Assembly (NCBI GenBank): GCA_964556475.1 | Contig: CAZKVU010000015.1 | Location: 1-19,924, forward strand | Direction of reading: 5' to 3' | Source of the DNA: CAZKVU01 sp964556475 | GTDB taxonomy: Bacteria; Patescibacteriota; Microgenomatia; UBA1406; HO2-37-13b | DNA: 19,924 bases | Shown here: one piece after another, positions 7,179-15,958 of the stretch | How the letters are laid out: each line of letters begins with the position of its first letter | Position numbering within the stretch: the first letter of the stretch is position 1 | Translations under genes and position numbers: made by a program | The notes under the pieces: model-generated | The model's database searches: none | Told to the model about the DNA's origin: nothing | The model's input: the letters and a program-made list of their open reading frames with translations, nothing else

Positions 7179-8717
7179 ATGAACCCGAAAGATAAATCGA
7201 GCGAGTCGCTAGAACCGACTCCAGTTTTTGATTCCAGTGCTGCATCAGGATCGCCTGGACAGCCACCTGCACGCTCATCAGCGGCATCTTCCCCAGTGCC
7301 TGAAAGTATCCAGGAGGAAACCCCAGACGATTTAACGGCAGCTGATATTGGAGGTTCAGATGGGTCAGCAGAAATACCAGCGATTGATGAATCTGTTTTC
7401 AACGACGACGGAAACAGCAAAAAGAAAATATTTTTTGTGGTAGGGGGAATTGTCATGGTAATAATTGTGTTTGCCCTCATTCTATCCGTGCTCTTCGGGC
7501 TTCGCAAAGGTTCGAGTTCAAAAGAAAAGATCACGCTTGAGTACTGGGGTTTATGGGAAGACCCGGAAGTTATGAATACGGTTATTGGCGAATACAAGCG
7601 TATGGTGCCAAATGTTACGGTGAAGTATATCAAGCAGGACCCGAAAAATTATCGAGATAAATTGCTTTCTCGAGGCAAAGAAGGAAGAGGGCCAGATATT
7701 TTTAGATTCCATAATACCTGGCTTCCCTCAATGACCGAGATAGTCGCTCCTCTTCCTAAAACAGTCATGACAGACAAAGAATTTGAGGGTACATTTTATA
7801 AGATTGCTCAGACTGACCTCAAAATAGGAAAAGACTATCATGGTTTACCACTTATGATTGACGGTTTAGTCCTTGTCTATAATAAAGACCTTTTTGCAAA
7901 TGTTGGAGTAAGTACGCCACCAAAATCGTGGGAAGATGTCATTAATGTTGCTAATGAATTGAGGGTAAAAGATGCTGACGAAAATATTTTGACCTCCGGT
8001 ATCGCATTGGGCACGGCCAATAACATCGAACATTTTTCAGACATATTCGCCTGGATGCTCTTGCAGAATGGTGCTGATATATCCAATCTATCTTCACCGA
8101 ATGCCGTTGAGGTATTGCGCAATTATCGCCAGTTTGCAGAGCCACCATTTACATACTGGTCAAGTAATCTGCCAAATAATGTTAATGCCTTTACACAAGG
8201 ACAGGTAGGAATGATCATCATTCCATCCTGGCAGATACTTGAAATTAAAAAAGCTAATAATGACTTAAATATAGGCGTGGCACCTCTTCCTGTTTTACCA
8301 GGCGGTGAACAAATCTCACTTGCAAATTATTGGGTTGAAGGAGTATCTAAAACAAGTAAGCATCAGGCTGAAGCATGGGCATTTTTACATTTCCTTATCC
8401 AGAAAGAAACAATGACAACATTATATCAGGAAGAAACAAAAACACGATTATTTGGAGAACCATATTCTCGGGTTGACTTGAAGGACAAACTCATTCAAAA
8501 TGAATATATCGGTCCTGTGTTAAGTCAAGCAGCAACAATGAAAAGTTTACCTATGATAAGTCGTACATATGACAATGGATTAAATGATGAGATCGTGAAA
8601 TATATTGAGAATGCAATTAATGCGACAGAGAAGGGCGTAGATTATGAATCAGCTATGTTTACTGCCTCCGATGGTATAAAGCAAGTTTTAAAAAAGTACG
8701 GTATTGAATCACAATGA
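7179..8717 (+). CDS. Membrane-tethered extracellular solute-binding protein (family 1 type)
   Basis: 512 aa. Residues 1-83 are a low-complexity Ser/Pro/Asp/Glu-rich segment with no lipobox or cleavable signal. A transmembrane helix follows (about 84-108, IFFVVGGIVMVIIVFALILS), then a solute-binding domain to the end. The latter starts ITLEYWGLWEDPEVMNTVI, has GPDIFRFHNTWLP, GLPLMIDGLVLVYNKDLF, PKSWEDVI and an interdomain FTQGQVGMIIIPSW, all typical of sugar-type (MalE/UgpB-like) binding proteins. Normally these serve an ABC importer, but no permease or ATPase is nearby. The ATG at 7179 is preferred; an in-frame TTG at 7134 would add 15 residues and lies over the opposing -35. Its TGA overlaps the next ATG by 4 nt, implying translational coupling. 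The ligand is unknown. Confidence 0.88.
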   Translation: MNPKDKSSESLEPTPVFDSSAASGSPGQPPARSSAASSPVPESIQEETPDDLTAADIGGSDGSAEIPAIDESVFNDDGNSKKKIFFVVGGIVMVIIVFALILSVLFGLRKGSSSKEKITLEYWGLWEDPEVMNTVIGEYKRMVPNVTVKYIKQDPKNYRDKLLSRGKEGRGPDIFRFHNTWLPSMTEIVAPLPKTVMTDKEFEGTFYKIAQTDLKIGKDYHGLPLMIDGLVLVYNKDLFANVGVSTPPKSWEDVINVANELRVKDADENILTSGIALGTANNIEHFSDIFAWMLLQNGADISNLSSPNAVEVLRNYRQFAEPPFTYWSSNLPNNVNAFTQGQVGMIIIPSWQILEIKKANNDLNIGVAPLPVLPGGEQISLANYWVEGVSKTSKHQAEAWAFLHFLIQKETMTTLYQEETKTRLFGEPYSRVDLKDKLIQNEYIGPVLSQAATMKSLPMISRTYDNGLNDEIVKYIENAINATEKGVDYESAMFTASDGIKQVLKKYGIESQ

Positions 8718-10930
8718 AATTTTTAGATAAATTCAAAAAAAGTGAGAAAAAAGATGACTATTTTTTTAGCCTTATACTAAGGCAGGAAGATGGTCTTGGT
8801 CTTCTTATGCATACTCATCCCGTGACAAATTCAATCGAGATTGTTGAGAAGCGACTTTTCAGGTATTCAAATGGCTGGGAAGGTCTTGTTAACGATGTTG
8901 ACGAATTATTATTTGCATCTGAAACAGAACATAATATTAAGATCAACGATATTATGTACTTTGTTTATGGTCATTTAATAGATCAACACACAAAGGAACT
9001 CAAGCAGACATACGCGCAGCATCTAAAGAATGTAACCAAGGAAAATAACCTGAAAGCCGTCGGATACTTTGAATACAACGAGTTGATTCCTGCATATGTG
9101 CAACAGAAAGATCAGATTAAGCTCAATGCTATGATTCTTGAGGTCGATAGTCCTGCTATTTCGCTTTTTTTATATCAGTCAGGTAAGGTCGTTTTTGCAG
9201 ATAGCACAGCAAAAACTGAGAATTTTGTCAAAGATGTTGAAGCGCTTTTTAACAAGGCAAAAGAGGAATTTGTCTTACCCACTCGTGTTATTATGTATGA
9301 CTCATCTGCTCTTGAGGAAGAATCACATCAGTTGTTAACGCATAAATGGAATTCAAAGCTTTTTATTCAAATTCCAAAAATTGAGATCCTGACTGAAGAT
9401 GACATTAATCAAGCAATTATTTTTGGTGTAAAAAAACAAATATTCAAATCAATCGCCAATTTGAACGTTACGGATTTTCCCGATGAAGTTGTTAATGAAT
9501 CAGACGAATTACCAGAAGAGGAAAGCAAGAAAACAAGCAAACCAATGACTGATGAATCCGGAGCGGTATCTGGGTTTGTCGTTGGTAAGGATATTAGGGA
9601 AATAAATACTCCGGAGACCCCTTCACAAGAGGAAGATATGATTATTGATGACTATGATAAGCCTTCATATGCTCGACAACCCGAGCCCCAACAAGAGCAA
9701 TTCGATGACAGCGTTTATGTTCAACCAATGATATCTTCAAAAAAACCTAGTATATCTATGCCACAATTCCTTTCGGGTATTTCTATGCCAAAAATATCAT
9801 TTCATGCTCCTGGCGGGATTGGTGCTATTATAGGAGTTTTGGGTATCGTTGCATGTTTGGTTGCTGGTTTATATGCAGCATTATATTTTTTCCACACAGC
9901 TACACTGACAATTTTGTATCAGCCTGATAAGATTAACAAGAAACTTACCGTTAATGAGTTGCCAGTCAGCAAACAGACAAAAACATTTTCAGATACAGCT
10001 ACAATTGAAACTACTGGAACGAAGGAAGTTGGTGAGAAGTCTCAAGGCAGTGTCACTATTTATAATGCGCTTGATAGCGAACAGACAATCCCTTCAGGTA
10101 CAAAATTTACAGCAGAAGGCGGGAAGACATTTGTGTTAGACAAAGCACTTTCAGTCAAGGCAGCTACACAAACAATAACATCTGATGGTAATATTTTAAC
10201 GACAACATCCAAAACAGACACCGCACTCACTGCTCAAGAAATCGGCCCCGAGTTTAATATTAAGAAAGATGTGGAATTAACGATAGAAGGAAAGAGCAAG
10301 AAAGACCTTTTTGCAAAATCCAAAGAAGCATTCTCAGGTGGATCAAAAGAGAATATGCAGGCCGTTTCAGAAACTGATTATGAAACAGTGAATAATGCTG
10401 TTAATGAAAAATTAGATAAAAAGGCAGATGAAGCGGCTCATACAGAGGCTAACCTAAAAGTAATAAAAGATTTAACATCAACAGATTTGGATGAGCAAAA
10501 ATATTCTCATAAAATCGGAGATGAGGCTGATAATTTGAAGCTAGATGTTGAGGCAAAAGTATCGTTTTATACGTATAAAGAAGATGATATTAAACAAAAA
10601 CTCATTACTCAATTCACAAAGGATATTGACGGAAGCCAAACATTGAAACCTGAAAACATCACATACGAAATGAGTAGTGCAGAATTATCTGAGGACGAGA
10701 AGTCTGCGAAAGTTAAAGTAAGTGCAAAAGCCGAGTCAACCTTTAAGGTTGATGAACAAAAACTCGTTTCTGAGCTCAAAGGAAAGTCCCGATCTGATAT
10801 GAGAAAAATTCTTCAAGGTGAATATAACGCTGCTGGTTATGAATTGAATGTCAAAACATTTTTGCCATTCTTAACCAGTGTGGTTCCATACTTCTCAAAA
10901 AATATTTCAATTGAATATCGTCCGATATAA
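8714..10930 (+). CDS. Single-pass protein: actin-like cytoplasmic half, baseplate-J-like outer half
   Basis: 738 aa. Residues 1-245 look like a degenerate actin/PilM/FtsA-type fold: repeated beta-rich segments, a central LEVDSPAISLFLYQSGKVVF resembling a phosphate-2 region, and RVIMYDSSALEEES resembling the adenosine-side strand. The classic DxG nucleotide motifs are not clear, so ATP binding may be lost. Residues 245-365 are an acidic, Pro/Gln-rich linker. One transmembrane helix spans about 367-394 (GAIIGVLGIVACLVAGLYAA). The outer part (395-738) contains a segment like baseplate J/gp47 proteins (GSVTIYNALDSEQTIPSGTK, then FVLDKALSVKA and EIGPEFNI), followed by a Lys/Glu-rich alpha/beta region. 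The start overlaps the binding-protein stop (ATGA), and the sortase starts 1 nt after its stop. Function is unknown. The actin-like assignment is inferred from pattern only; the J-like segment is a firmer match. Confidence 0.7.
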   Translation: MKFLDKFKKSEKKDDYFFSLILRQEDGLGLLMHTHPVTNSIEIVEKRLFRYSNGWEGLVNDVDELLFASETEHNIKINDIMYFVYGHLIDQHTKELKQTYAQHLKNVTKENNLKAVGYFEYNELIPAYVQQKDQIKLNAMILEVDSPAISLFLYQSGKVVFADSTAKTENFVKDVEALFNKAKEEFVLPTRVIMYDSSALEEESHQLLTHKWNSKLFIQIPKIEILTEDDINQAIIFGVKKQIFKSIANLNVTDFPDEVVNESDELPEEESKKTSKPMTDESGAVSGFVVGKDIREINTPETPSQEEDMIIDDYDKPSYARQPEPQQEQFDDSVYVQPMISSKKPSISMPQFLSGISMPKISFHAPGGIGAIIGVLGIVACLVAGLYAALYFFHTATLTILYQPDKINKKLTVNELPVSKQTKTFSDTATIETTGTKEVGEKSQGSVTIYNALDSEQTIPSGTKFTAEGGKTFVLDKALSVKAATQTITSDGNILTTTSKTDTALTAQEIGPEFNIKKDVELTIEGKSKKDLFAKSKEAFSGGSKENMQAVSETDYETVNNAVNEKLDKKADEAAHTEANLKVIKDLTSTDLDEQKYSHKIGDEADNLKLDVEAKVSFYTYKEDDIKQKLITQFTKDIDGSQTLKPENITYEMSSAELSEDEKSAKVKVSAKAESTFKVDEQKLVSELKGKSRSDMRKILQGEYNAAGYELNVKTFLPFLTSVVPYFSKNISIEYRPI

Positions 10931-10931
10931 C

Positions 10932-11678
10932 ATGGCGCTTTATTATTACACTAAGGAAGTAAATTCCGAAAGGAAACGAATACTAACCATCCTTTCATAT
11001 GCTTCGATGACCGTCGGAGCACTTTTTCTTTTTTGGTCGTTTTATCCTATTGTCGCATTTGAAATCTATTCTCATATCTTCATTAACAATAAAATTACGG
11101 ATCCGATTGCACAGTCTGCATCATCATCGCTTGCAAAAGCAGAAAGAGTTAAAGGATCAAACACTACATTTTCAACAAATTTAGTTGACTTTACGAAAGC
11201 ATCAGCATGGTTCCCCGAGTCATATTCAGCCTCAACATCGCATAAGCGAATTGATCTCAAAGAGTATGAGCTGTCCATACCAAAACTCAAGATATATGAT
11301 GCAAAAGTCGAGGTTGGCGGAGATGATTTACTTTCTGGATTAGTTGATTACTTACCTGAGAACCTTCCTGGGGAATATGGCACAAAATCAATATTCGGCC
11401 ATTCGACACTACTGCAGAACTATAACCCAGAGGATTACTCGACAATTTTCAGTTATGTACCAACATTGGAAAACGGCGATACGATAACCTTAAAGGTCGG
11501 CCAAGTTGAATATGAATATAAGGTATTTGACAAATTTATTATTGATCCGAGTGAAGTATCGGTTCTTAAACAGCAGTATGATCATTCATATTTGAACTTA
11601 ATAACATGCACTCCTCCTGGTACATATTTTAAGCGTGCTGTTGTACGAGCGAAACTTGCGCAGTTGCCTCAAAAATAG
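10932..11678 (+). CDS. Sortase family transpeptidase
   Basis: 248 aa with an N-terminal transmembrane helix (about 24-43) and an outer sortase domain (about 110-245). The catalytic triad is complete: H157 (IFGHST), C226 (NLITCTPPG) and R239 (RAVVRAKL), with Cys to Arg spacing of 13 as in other sortases. The TCTPPGT sequence after Cys is closest to class D/E sortases. Such enzymes cleave an LPxTG-like signal and join the protein to peptidoglycan or to another subunit. Start: the ATG at 10932, 1 nt after the previous stop, gives a clean anchor; an upstream in-frame start at 10878 lies inside the preceding gene. No LPxTG-type substrate is visible in the window. Confidence 0.93.
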   Translation: MALYYYTKEVNSERKRILTILSYASMTVGALFLFWSFYPIVAFEIYSHIFINNKITDPIAQSASSSLAKAERVKGSNTTFSTNLVDFTKASAWFPESYSASTSHKRIDLKEYELSIPKLKIYDAKVEVGGDDLLSGLVDYLPENLPGEYGTKSIFGHSTLLQNYNPEDYSTIFSYVPTLENGDTITLKVGQVEYEYKVFDKFIIDPSEVSVLKQQYDHSYLNLITCTPPGTYFKRAVVRAKLAQLPQK

Positions 11679-11692
11679 TCTTCTACATAAGG

Positions 11693-11752
11693 TTGAGCCT
11701 GGATTTATCCTATAAAATATGATAAAATTATGACCTAGAATTATCTGAAGGA
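11693..11752 (+). promoter_or_regulatory. Possible promoter and Shine-Dalgarno for the class A PBP gene
   Basis: TTGAGC (11693-11698) and TATGAT (11718-11723) are separated by 19 nt, giving a start near 11730. GAAGGA (11747-11752) lies 7 nt before the ATG at 11760, the clearest Shine-Dalgarno in the window. This gene therefore seems to use a normal leader, unlike nnrD, alaS and the second PBP. The 19-nt spacing is longer than ideal. Confidence 0.4.
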
Positions 11753-11759
11753 TTTTTTT

Positions 11760-14035
11760 ATGGCGCAGAGTATAAAAAAACAGGGAAACAGCATATTTTT
11801 AATTCAATATGGGTTCAAATTGCTGTTGTACCTCATTACGATTTTTATTTTCATTGGCGATCTGATTATTTCAGCGGCAAACTTTATTGCGCGTTCATTT
11901 ATAACTATAATCAGTACTATCGGCCAATTTGGCAGAACCACTCTTAAAACAATATTTTCCTTCAGAATAAAATTTCCTCCTGTTAAAATCGGATTTCCGC
12001 ATATCAGCTTTTCTCGAATTTCACTGCCAACATTTTCATTTCATAGAAAAACGAGGAACTCCACAAGTATTAAGAAAATAATAAAGAAAAAGAAAATTAA
12101 GACTCACTCAAGATTCGACACTTTTTTTCTTGCTTCAAAGTTTTTCATTTTAGGGGCGATTTTTGTAGCAATTATTGTTTTATTCCAGAAGGGATATTCA
12201 TTTGTCCATTCATTACCTAATCCACGACTTATTGGGAACGTAAACTATCCGGTTTCAACTCAAATATTTGATCGAAACGGCAAGTTGCTCTACGATGTGT
12301 ATCGAGATCAAAACCGAACTCCGGTAAAAATTAATGAACTTCCTCAGCATGTTATTCAAGCAACGCTCGCCATCGAGGATCAAAATTTTTATAACCATAA
12401 TGGAATTTCACCTATAGGAGGAATATTACGAGCAATCAAAGATTCGTATAAAACAGGAAAACTGCAAGGAGGATCTACTATCACACAGCAACTCGTTAAA
12501 ACATCGCTTCTGACACCGGAAAGAACCTACGAACGCAAGATACGGGAAGCAATCCTTGCGATGTGGGCTGAACGTATATACTCGAAGCAGGAAATCCTTC
12601 AAATGTATCTCAACCAAATTCCTTATGGAGGTTCATCCTATGGAATAGAGGAGGCATCTAAGAAATACTTTGATAAACCAGCAAAAGAACTAACGGTTTC
12701 AGAAGCAGCATTTCTTGCAGGGTTAACAAAAGCCCCATCAACATATTCACCGTATCTTAACCCCGAAGAATCTATTAAAAGAAGAAATGAAGTGCTTAAA
12801 AACATGCTTGAGCTTGGCTATATTTCACAGACAGACTACACAACATATAAAAGTGAACCTCTTGATATTCAGCCACCAAAAACATACATTCGTGCGCCAC
12901 ATTTCGTTTTTTATGTCATTTCTCAATTAGAAGCAAAGTATGGAATTCGGGCGGTTGAGGAAGGTGGACTTCGAGTTAAAACAACTCTTGATCTTGATAT
13001 GCAAAATGAAACAGAGAAGATTCTTTCTGAGGAACTTGCCAAAATTCAGCACCTTGATGTGGGCAATGGGGCGGTATTGGTTACATCTCCCTATTCAGGA
13101 GAAATTTTAACAATGGTCGGTTCTAAAGATTATTTTCAGGAGCCATTTGGTGCATTCAACGTCACTATTGCGCATAGGCAGCCAGGGTCATCTGTAAAGC
13201 CGCTGATGTATTCACTTGCATTGGAAAGGAACTATACGGCTGCATCGATACTCCAGGATAGCCCTGTTATATTCGATGTTCCTGGAAGTAAGCCTTATCG
13301 ACCTGAAAACTATGATGGGACGTATCATGGAAATGTCCCGCTTCGATATGCACTGGCAAATTCATACAATATTCCGGCGGTACGCGTATTGAATACCTTA
13401 GGTGTAAGTGATTTTGTTAGTCATGGCCGCAAACTAGGGATTACCACGTGGGATCATCCAGAAAATTATGGTCTGTCAATAACGCTTGGCGGTGCAGATG
13501 TTCGAATGGTGGATATGGCTGAAGCATATGGAACCTTTGCTAATTATGGTGAAAAAGTCTCATTGCAATCGATTATTTCAATTGAGGATTACAAAGGTAA
13601 CAAATTAGAAAGTATTGATCGCAAGCCAGCACAAGTGTTATCTCCACAAACAAGTTTTATTATTTCGGATATCCTTTCGGATAATTATGCACGACAGTTT
13701 GCATTTGGGTTACAGTCTGACCTTTTTATACCCGACCACAAAGTTGCTGTTAAAACCGGTACATCAAACAATAAACGTGATAACTGGACGATTGGATATA
13801 ATCGTAAATATTTGACAGCTGTGTGGGTAGGAAATAATGATAATTCTCCGATGAATCCAATATTAACATCGGGAGTTACAGGAGCTTCACCAATTTGGCA
13901 CAGAGTTATGGTGATGGTACTGAATAAAAATATTCCCATTACTTCAGATGTTCAACCTGCCAGCGAATTTAGTGAGCCTGATGGGTTAGTGAAGAAACAA
14001 TGCTACTTTGGCAAGGATGAGTATTTTAGACTAGG
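11760..14035 (+). CDS. Class A penicillin-binding protein, copy 1 (3' end in gap)
   Basis: Bifunctional peptidoglycan synthase: GT51 glycosyltransferase plus transpeptidase. 758 codons are visible before the run of N. The N-terminus is unusual: two hydrophobic stretches (about 18-55), a basic region with a KKIIKKKKIK run (about 103-112), then the usual membrane anchor (about 128-150). GT51 motifs: E206 in AIEDQNFYNHNG, GGSTITQQLVK, RKIREAILA and LNQIPYGG. Transpeptidase motifs: S477-x-x-K480 (PGSSVKP), S535-Y-N (ANSYN) and K665-T-G-T (AVKTGTSN), so both active sites are complete. The real C-terminus is lost in the gap. The in-frame codons after the gap (14136-14171) are antisense to the converging gene and are not part of it. 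It starts 81 nt after the sortase with its own Shine-Dalgarno. Confidence 0.96.
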
Positions 14036-14135
14036 NNNNNNNNNNNNNNNNNNNNNNNNNNNNNNNNNNNNNNNNNNNNNNNNNNNNNNNNNNNNNNNNN
14101 NNNNNNNNNNNNNNNNNNNNNNNNNNNNNNNNNNN
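14036..14135. other. Assembly gap of 100 N
   Basis: Exactly 100 N, a conventional placeholder for a scaffold join of unknown true length. It hides the 3' ends of two converging genes: the class A PBP from the left and the surface protein from the right. Any gene or terminator between them is also invisible. Confidence 0.99.
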
Positions 14136-14965
14136 AATGCTGAACTGTCTAGACTTGCGACAACACCTTGACCAAGAATATAACTTTCCTGTACATAAAT
14201 GAGATTAGCTGAAATTTGTTTTTCTATTGATGGCCCTGAAATAACAACCCGATCTCCTTTGCTTAAATCATCAAATGAAATTGACTCCTTTTCATCGAGT
14301 GTCACTTTATATACCTCTGTAATTGTATCGTCATAAGAAACAGAGAATTGATCACCGCTATCAGACATAACACTAATTGTTTGATCACTTATTTTGGAGA
14401 TAGTTCCTGCAACGACATTTTTGTTCCCTTGATTGAGCTCATCTACTTTCTTTTCAATTTTTTCCTTTAGTGATTCGATGGTGCTGTCATTATTTGACTT
14501 AGAATTATCAGATGAAGATGCGTCCTTGCTCTTGCTTCCAGTTGAAGAATCATATGAGGAGGTCATTGAATATACGACCATTGTGCGAGAATCAACGTTT
14601 TTATCTTTGTATGAAGTGATCTTAATGTTGTTCTCGCCGGGTAATAAATTGAGTTTTTGTGTAACACTTCTTTCCTTACTTGAAACAGTGACTTCCTGAG
14701 TTAATGTTTGGAAAATAATAAGAGAATTTTTTGGTGCAGCAACTGTCAATTCAATAGTTTTTTGGCTTGTTACAATTCCAGATTCGGGCGATTGAATAAT
14801 GAGCGGTTCGAGCTCTGAAGTATCAATAGCTACGGTAGGCGTTATATTATCGAGTATAACATTGTTATTTTTTGGTGAATTTCCAGATTGACGTACCAAA
14901 AAAAAGGCAATGCCGATCCCGGCAGCTATCCCAAGGATAATTGCTATAAGAGTTTCCTTTCTCAT
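14136..14965 (-). CDS. Anchored surface protein with Ig-like and DUF5666-like parts (3' end in gap)
   Basis: 276 codons are visible. Residues 5-24 form a membrane anchor (LIAIILGIAAGIGIAFFLV). About 55-130 is a beta-rich, Ig-like domain (SPESGIVTSQKTIELTVAAP, then LNLLPGENNIKITSYKD). Next is a Ser/Asp/Lys-rich disordered linker (about 135-163), a short coiled coil (IESLKEKIEKKVDELNQGNK), and a small beta domain (AGTISKISDQTISVMSDSGD, later DDLSKGDRVVISG) that resembles DUF5666-type OB folds. The C-terminus is in the gap, so a sorting signal cannot be checked. Start: an in-frame ATG at 14983 lies within the -10 box, so the ATG at 14965 is chosen. Function unknown; probably extracellular. Confidence 0.75.
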
Positions 14966-14978
14966 GAATAGTGATGTT

Positions 14979-15007
14979 ATCATAATGCACTAAAGTGCAA
15001 AAGTCAA
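14979..15007 (-). promoter_or_regulatory. Strong promoter with a palindrome in the spacer
   Basis: On the minus strand TTGACT (15007-15002), a 17-nt spacer and TATGAT (14984-14979) form a near-consensus sigma-70 promoter. The -35 overlaps the TGA of nnrD. Transcription would begin near 14972, leaving a 7-nt leader before the ATG at 14965. The spacer contains the inverted repeat TGCACT-AA-AGTGCA (14986-14999), a possible operator. Confidence 0.7.
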
Positions 15008-15909
15008 ATTAAGAGTGAGCGTGTAGTGTATGGGATTGATGCTATAAGATCTGATGTGTTATAGAATGATCCTCTATTTTCATAGAGCTTTTCTGCAGTT
15101 TGCTTAATTATGTATGAGGCTAAAATACAGGCTGTTTGAGCGTCTGTACGAGTGTAAAGTGCCGTGGTAAGTCCTGCAAGAGCATCGCCAGTTCCGCCTT
15201 TTGTTAAGCCTTCATTACCACCATGAATTTCAATGACTTCATGCTCTGTGGCGATATAATCGACGATTTTTTTAAGCAAAATGACGGTTCGATATTCCTG
15301 TGCCAGATGAGTAAGTTGTTGTGTCAAATGATCAGGTTCAGCTATATTTACCTTGAATAAGCCCTCAAATTCTTTAGCGTGTGGTGTGACAATCGGTAGT
15401 GTTCGAAGCTTTTTCAGCCATTCAGGATTCATAACCTGGAGAGCAGCTGCATCGAACACAAATTTTTTATCAGGGAAATGTTCGATTACATATCGAATAA
15501 GTGCATATGTATAATCTGCCTCATTTTCAAGCCTGAGTATTTCATCAAAAGTTAATAATTGGTCCTGTATATTGTGTGAAATAATGCCGCGTTCCATCCC
15601 TGGTCCTATTAGAATACAATCATCTTCTTGAATATAATCGAGTAGAACCTCTCGAGGAATCACAATGCCATTTGTAAATCTCGACTTCAAACTGATAAAT
15701 ACATGCTGATTTTCGACTGTTGATGAGTAATGAACGAGGTCTACGAATTTAGAGGCGGTTTCAGCAGACCACAGCGAAGCAGCATGAAAAATGCTTGAGC
15801 CACCGATGATAAGGACGCGTCCGTTTTGCCCCTTATGTGAAAAAGGATCAATACGTGTAATTTTCGCAATTGCCTCCTGAATGCTATTTTCCGGTTTTGA
15901 CGTTGGCAT
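15004..15909 (-). CDS. nnrD: ADP-dependent NAD(P)H-hydrate dehydratase
   Basis: Repairs damaged NAD(P)H hydrates (S-NADHX/NADPHX) back to NAD(P)H; ribokinase-like fold, the C-terminal domain of YjeF/Nnr as a stand-alone protein. From the ATG at 15909 it has 301 aa. Family segments: GRVLIIGGSS, CILIGPGME, KFVFDAAALQV, PIVTPHAKEFEGLF and the nucleotide/catalytic loop NEGLTKGGTGDALAG, with the Asp of GTGD as the catalytic residue. An upstream in-frame TTG at 15924 would add five residues, but it overlaps the -10 box and precedes the predicted transcript start, so it is rejected. The epimerase partner domain (NnrE) is absent in the window. It is divergent from alaS with 49 nt between starts. Confidence 0.92.
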   Translation of the reverse strand: MPTSKPENSIQEAIAKITRIDPFSHKGQNGRVLIIGGSSIFHAASLWSAETASKFVDLVHYSSTVENQHVFISLKSRFTNGIVIPREVLLDYIQEDDCILIGPGMERGIISHNIQDQLLTFDEILRLENEADYTYALIRYVIEHFPDKKFVFDAAALQVMNPEWLKKLRTLPIVTPHAKEFEGLFKVNIAEPDHLTQQLTHLAQEYRTVILLKKIVDYIATEHEVIEIHGGNEGLTKGGTGDALAGLTTALYTRTDAQTACILASYIIKQTAEKLYENRGSFYNTSDLIASIPYTTRSLLI

Positions 15910-15915
15910 CAACCT

Positions 15916-15921
15916 ATTATA
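15916..15921 (-). promoter_or_regulatory. -10 box for leaderless nnrD transcript
   Basis: A perfect TATAAT on the minus strand, 6 nt before the ATG at 15909, places the predicted transcription start exactly on the A of that ATG. No convincing -35 is seen at 16-18 nt. It decides the start codon against the TTG at 15924. Confidence 0.55.
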
Positions 15922-15943
15922 CAAAACTGAAATGATCTCATTA

Positions 15944-15952
15944 TGCTAAAAT
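15944..15952 (+). promoter_or_regulatory. Extended -10 box for leaderless alaS transcript
   Basis: TGC plus TAAAAT (15947-15952) fits an extended -10; standard spacing places transcription start at 15959, the A of the alaS ATG. No clear -35. It is back to back with the nnrD -10 within 49 nt, so the two genes may share one compact divergent promoter region. Confidence 0.5.
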
Positions 15953-15958
15953 ATGTTC

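Noticed and set aside
8715..8717. Possible recoding of UGA as glycine, as in some CPR lineages
   Set aside because: UGA ends the binding protein, nnrD and alaS at the expected family lengths or at tight overlaps with the next gene, and no family alignment needs an in-frame UGA.
11693..11710. Short inverted repeats after the sortase (GGTTGAGCC, GGATTTATCC) as a terminator
   Set aside because: Stems of only 2-4 bp with no following T-tract; the region fits better as the PBP promoter.
14003..14171. Continuation of the PBP and of the minus-strand surface protein through the run of N
   Set aside because: Beyond the gap each frame lies antisense to the other gene. The gap length is arbitrary, so frame cannot be carried across it.
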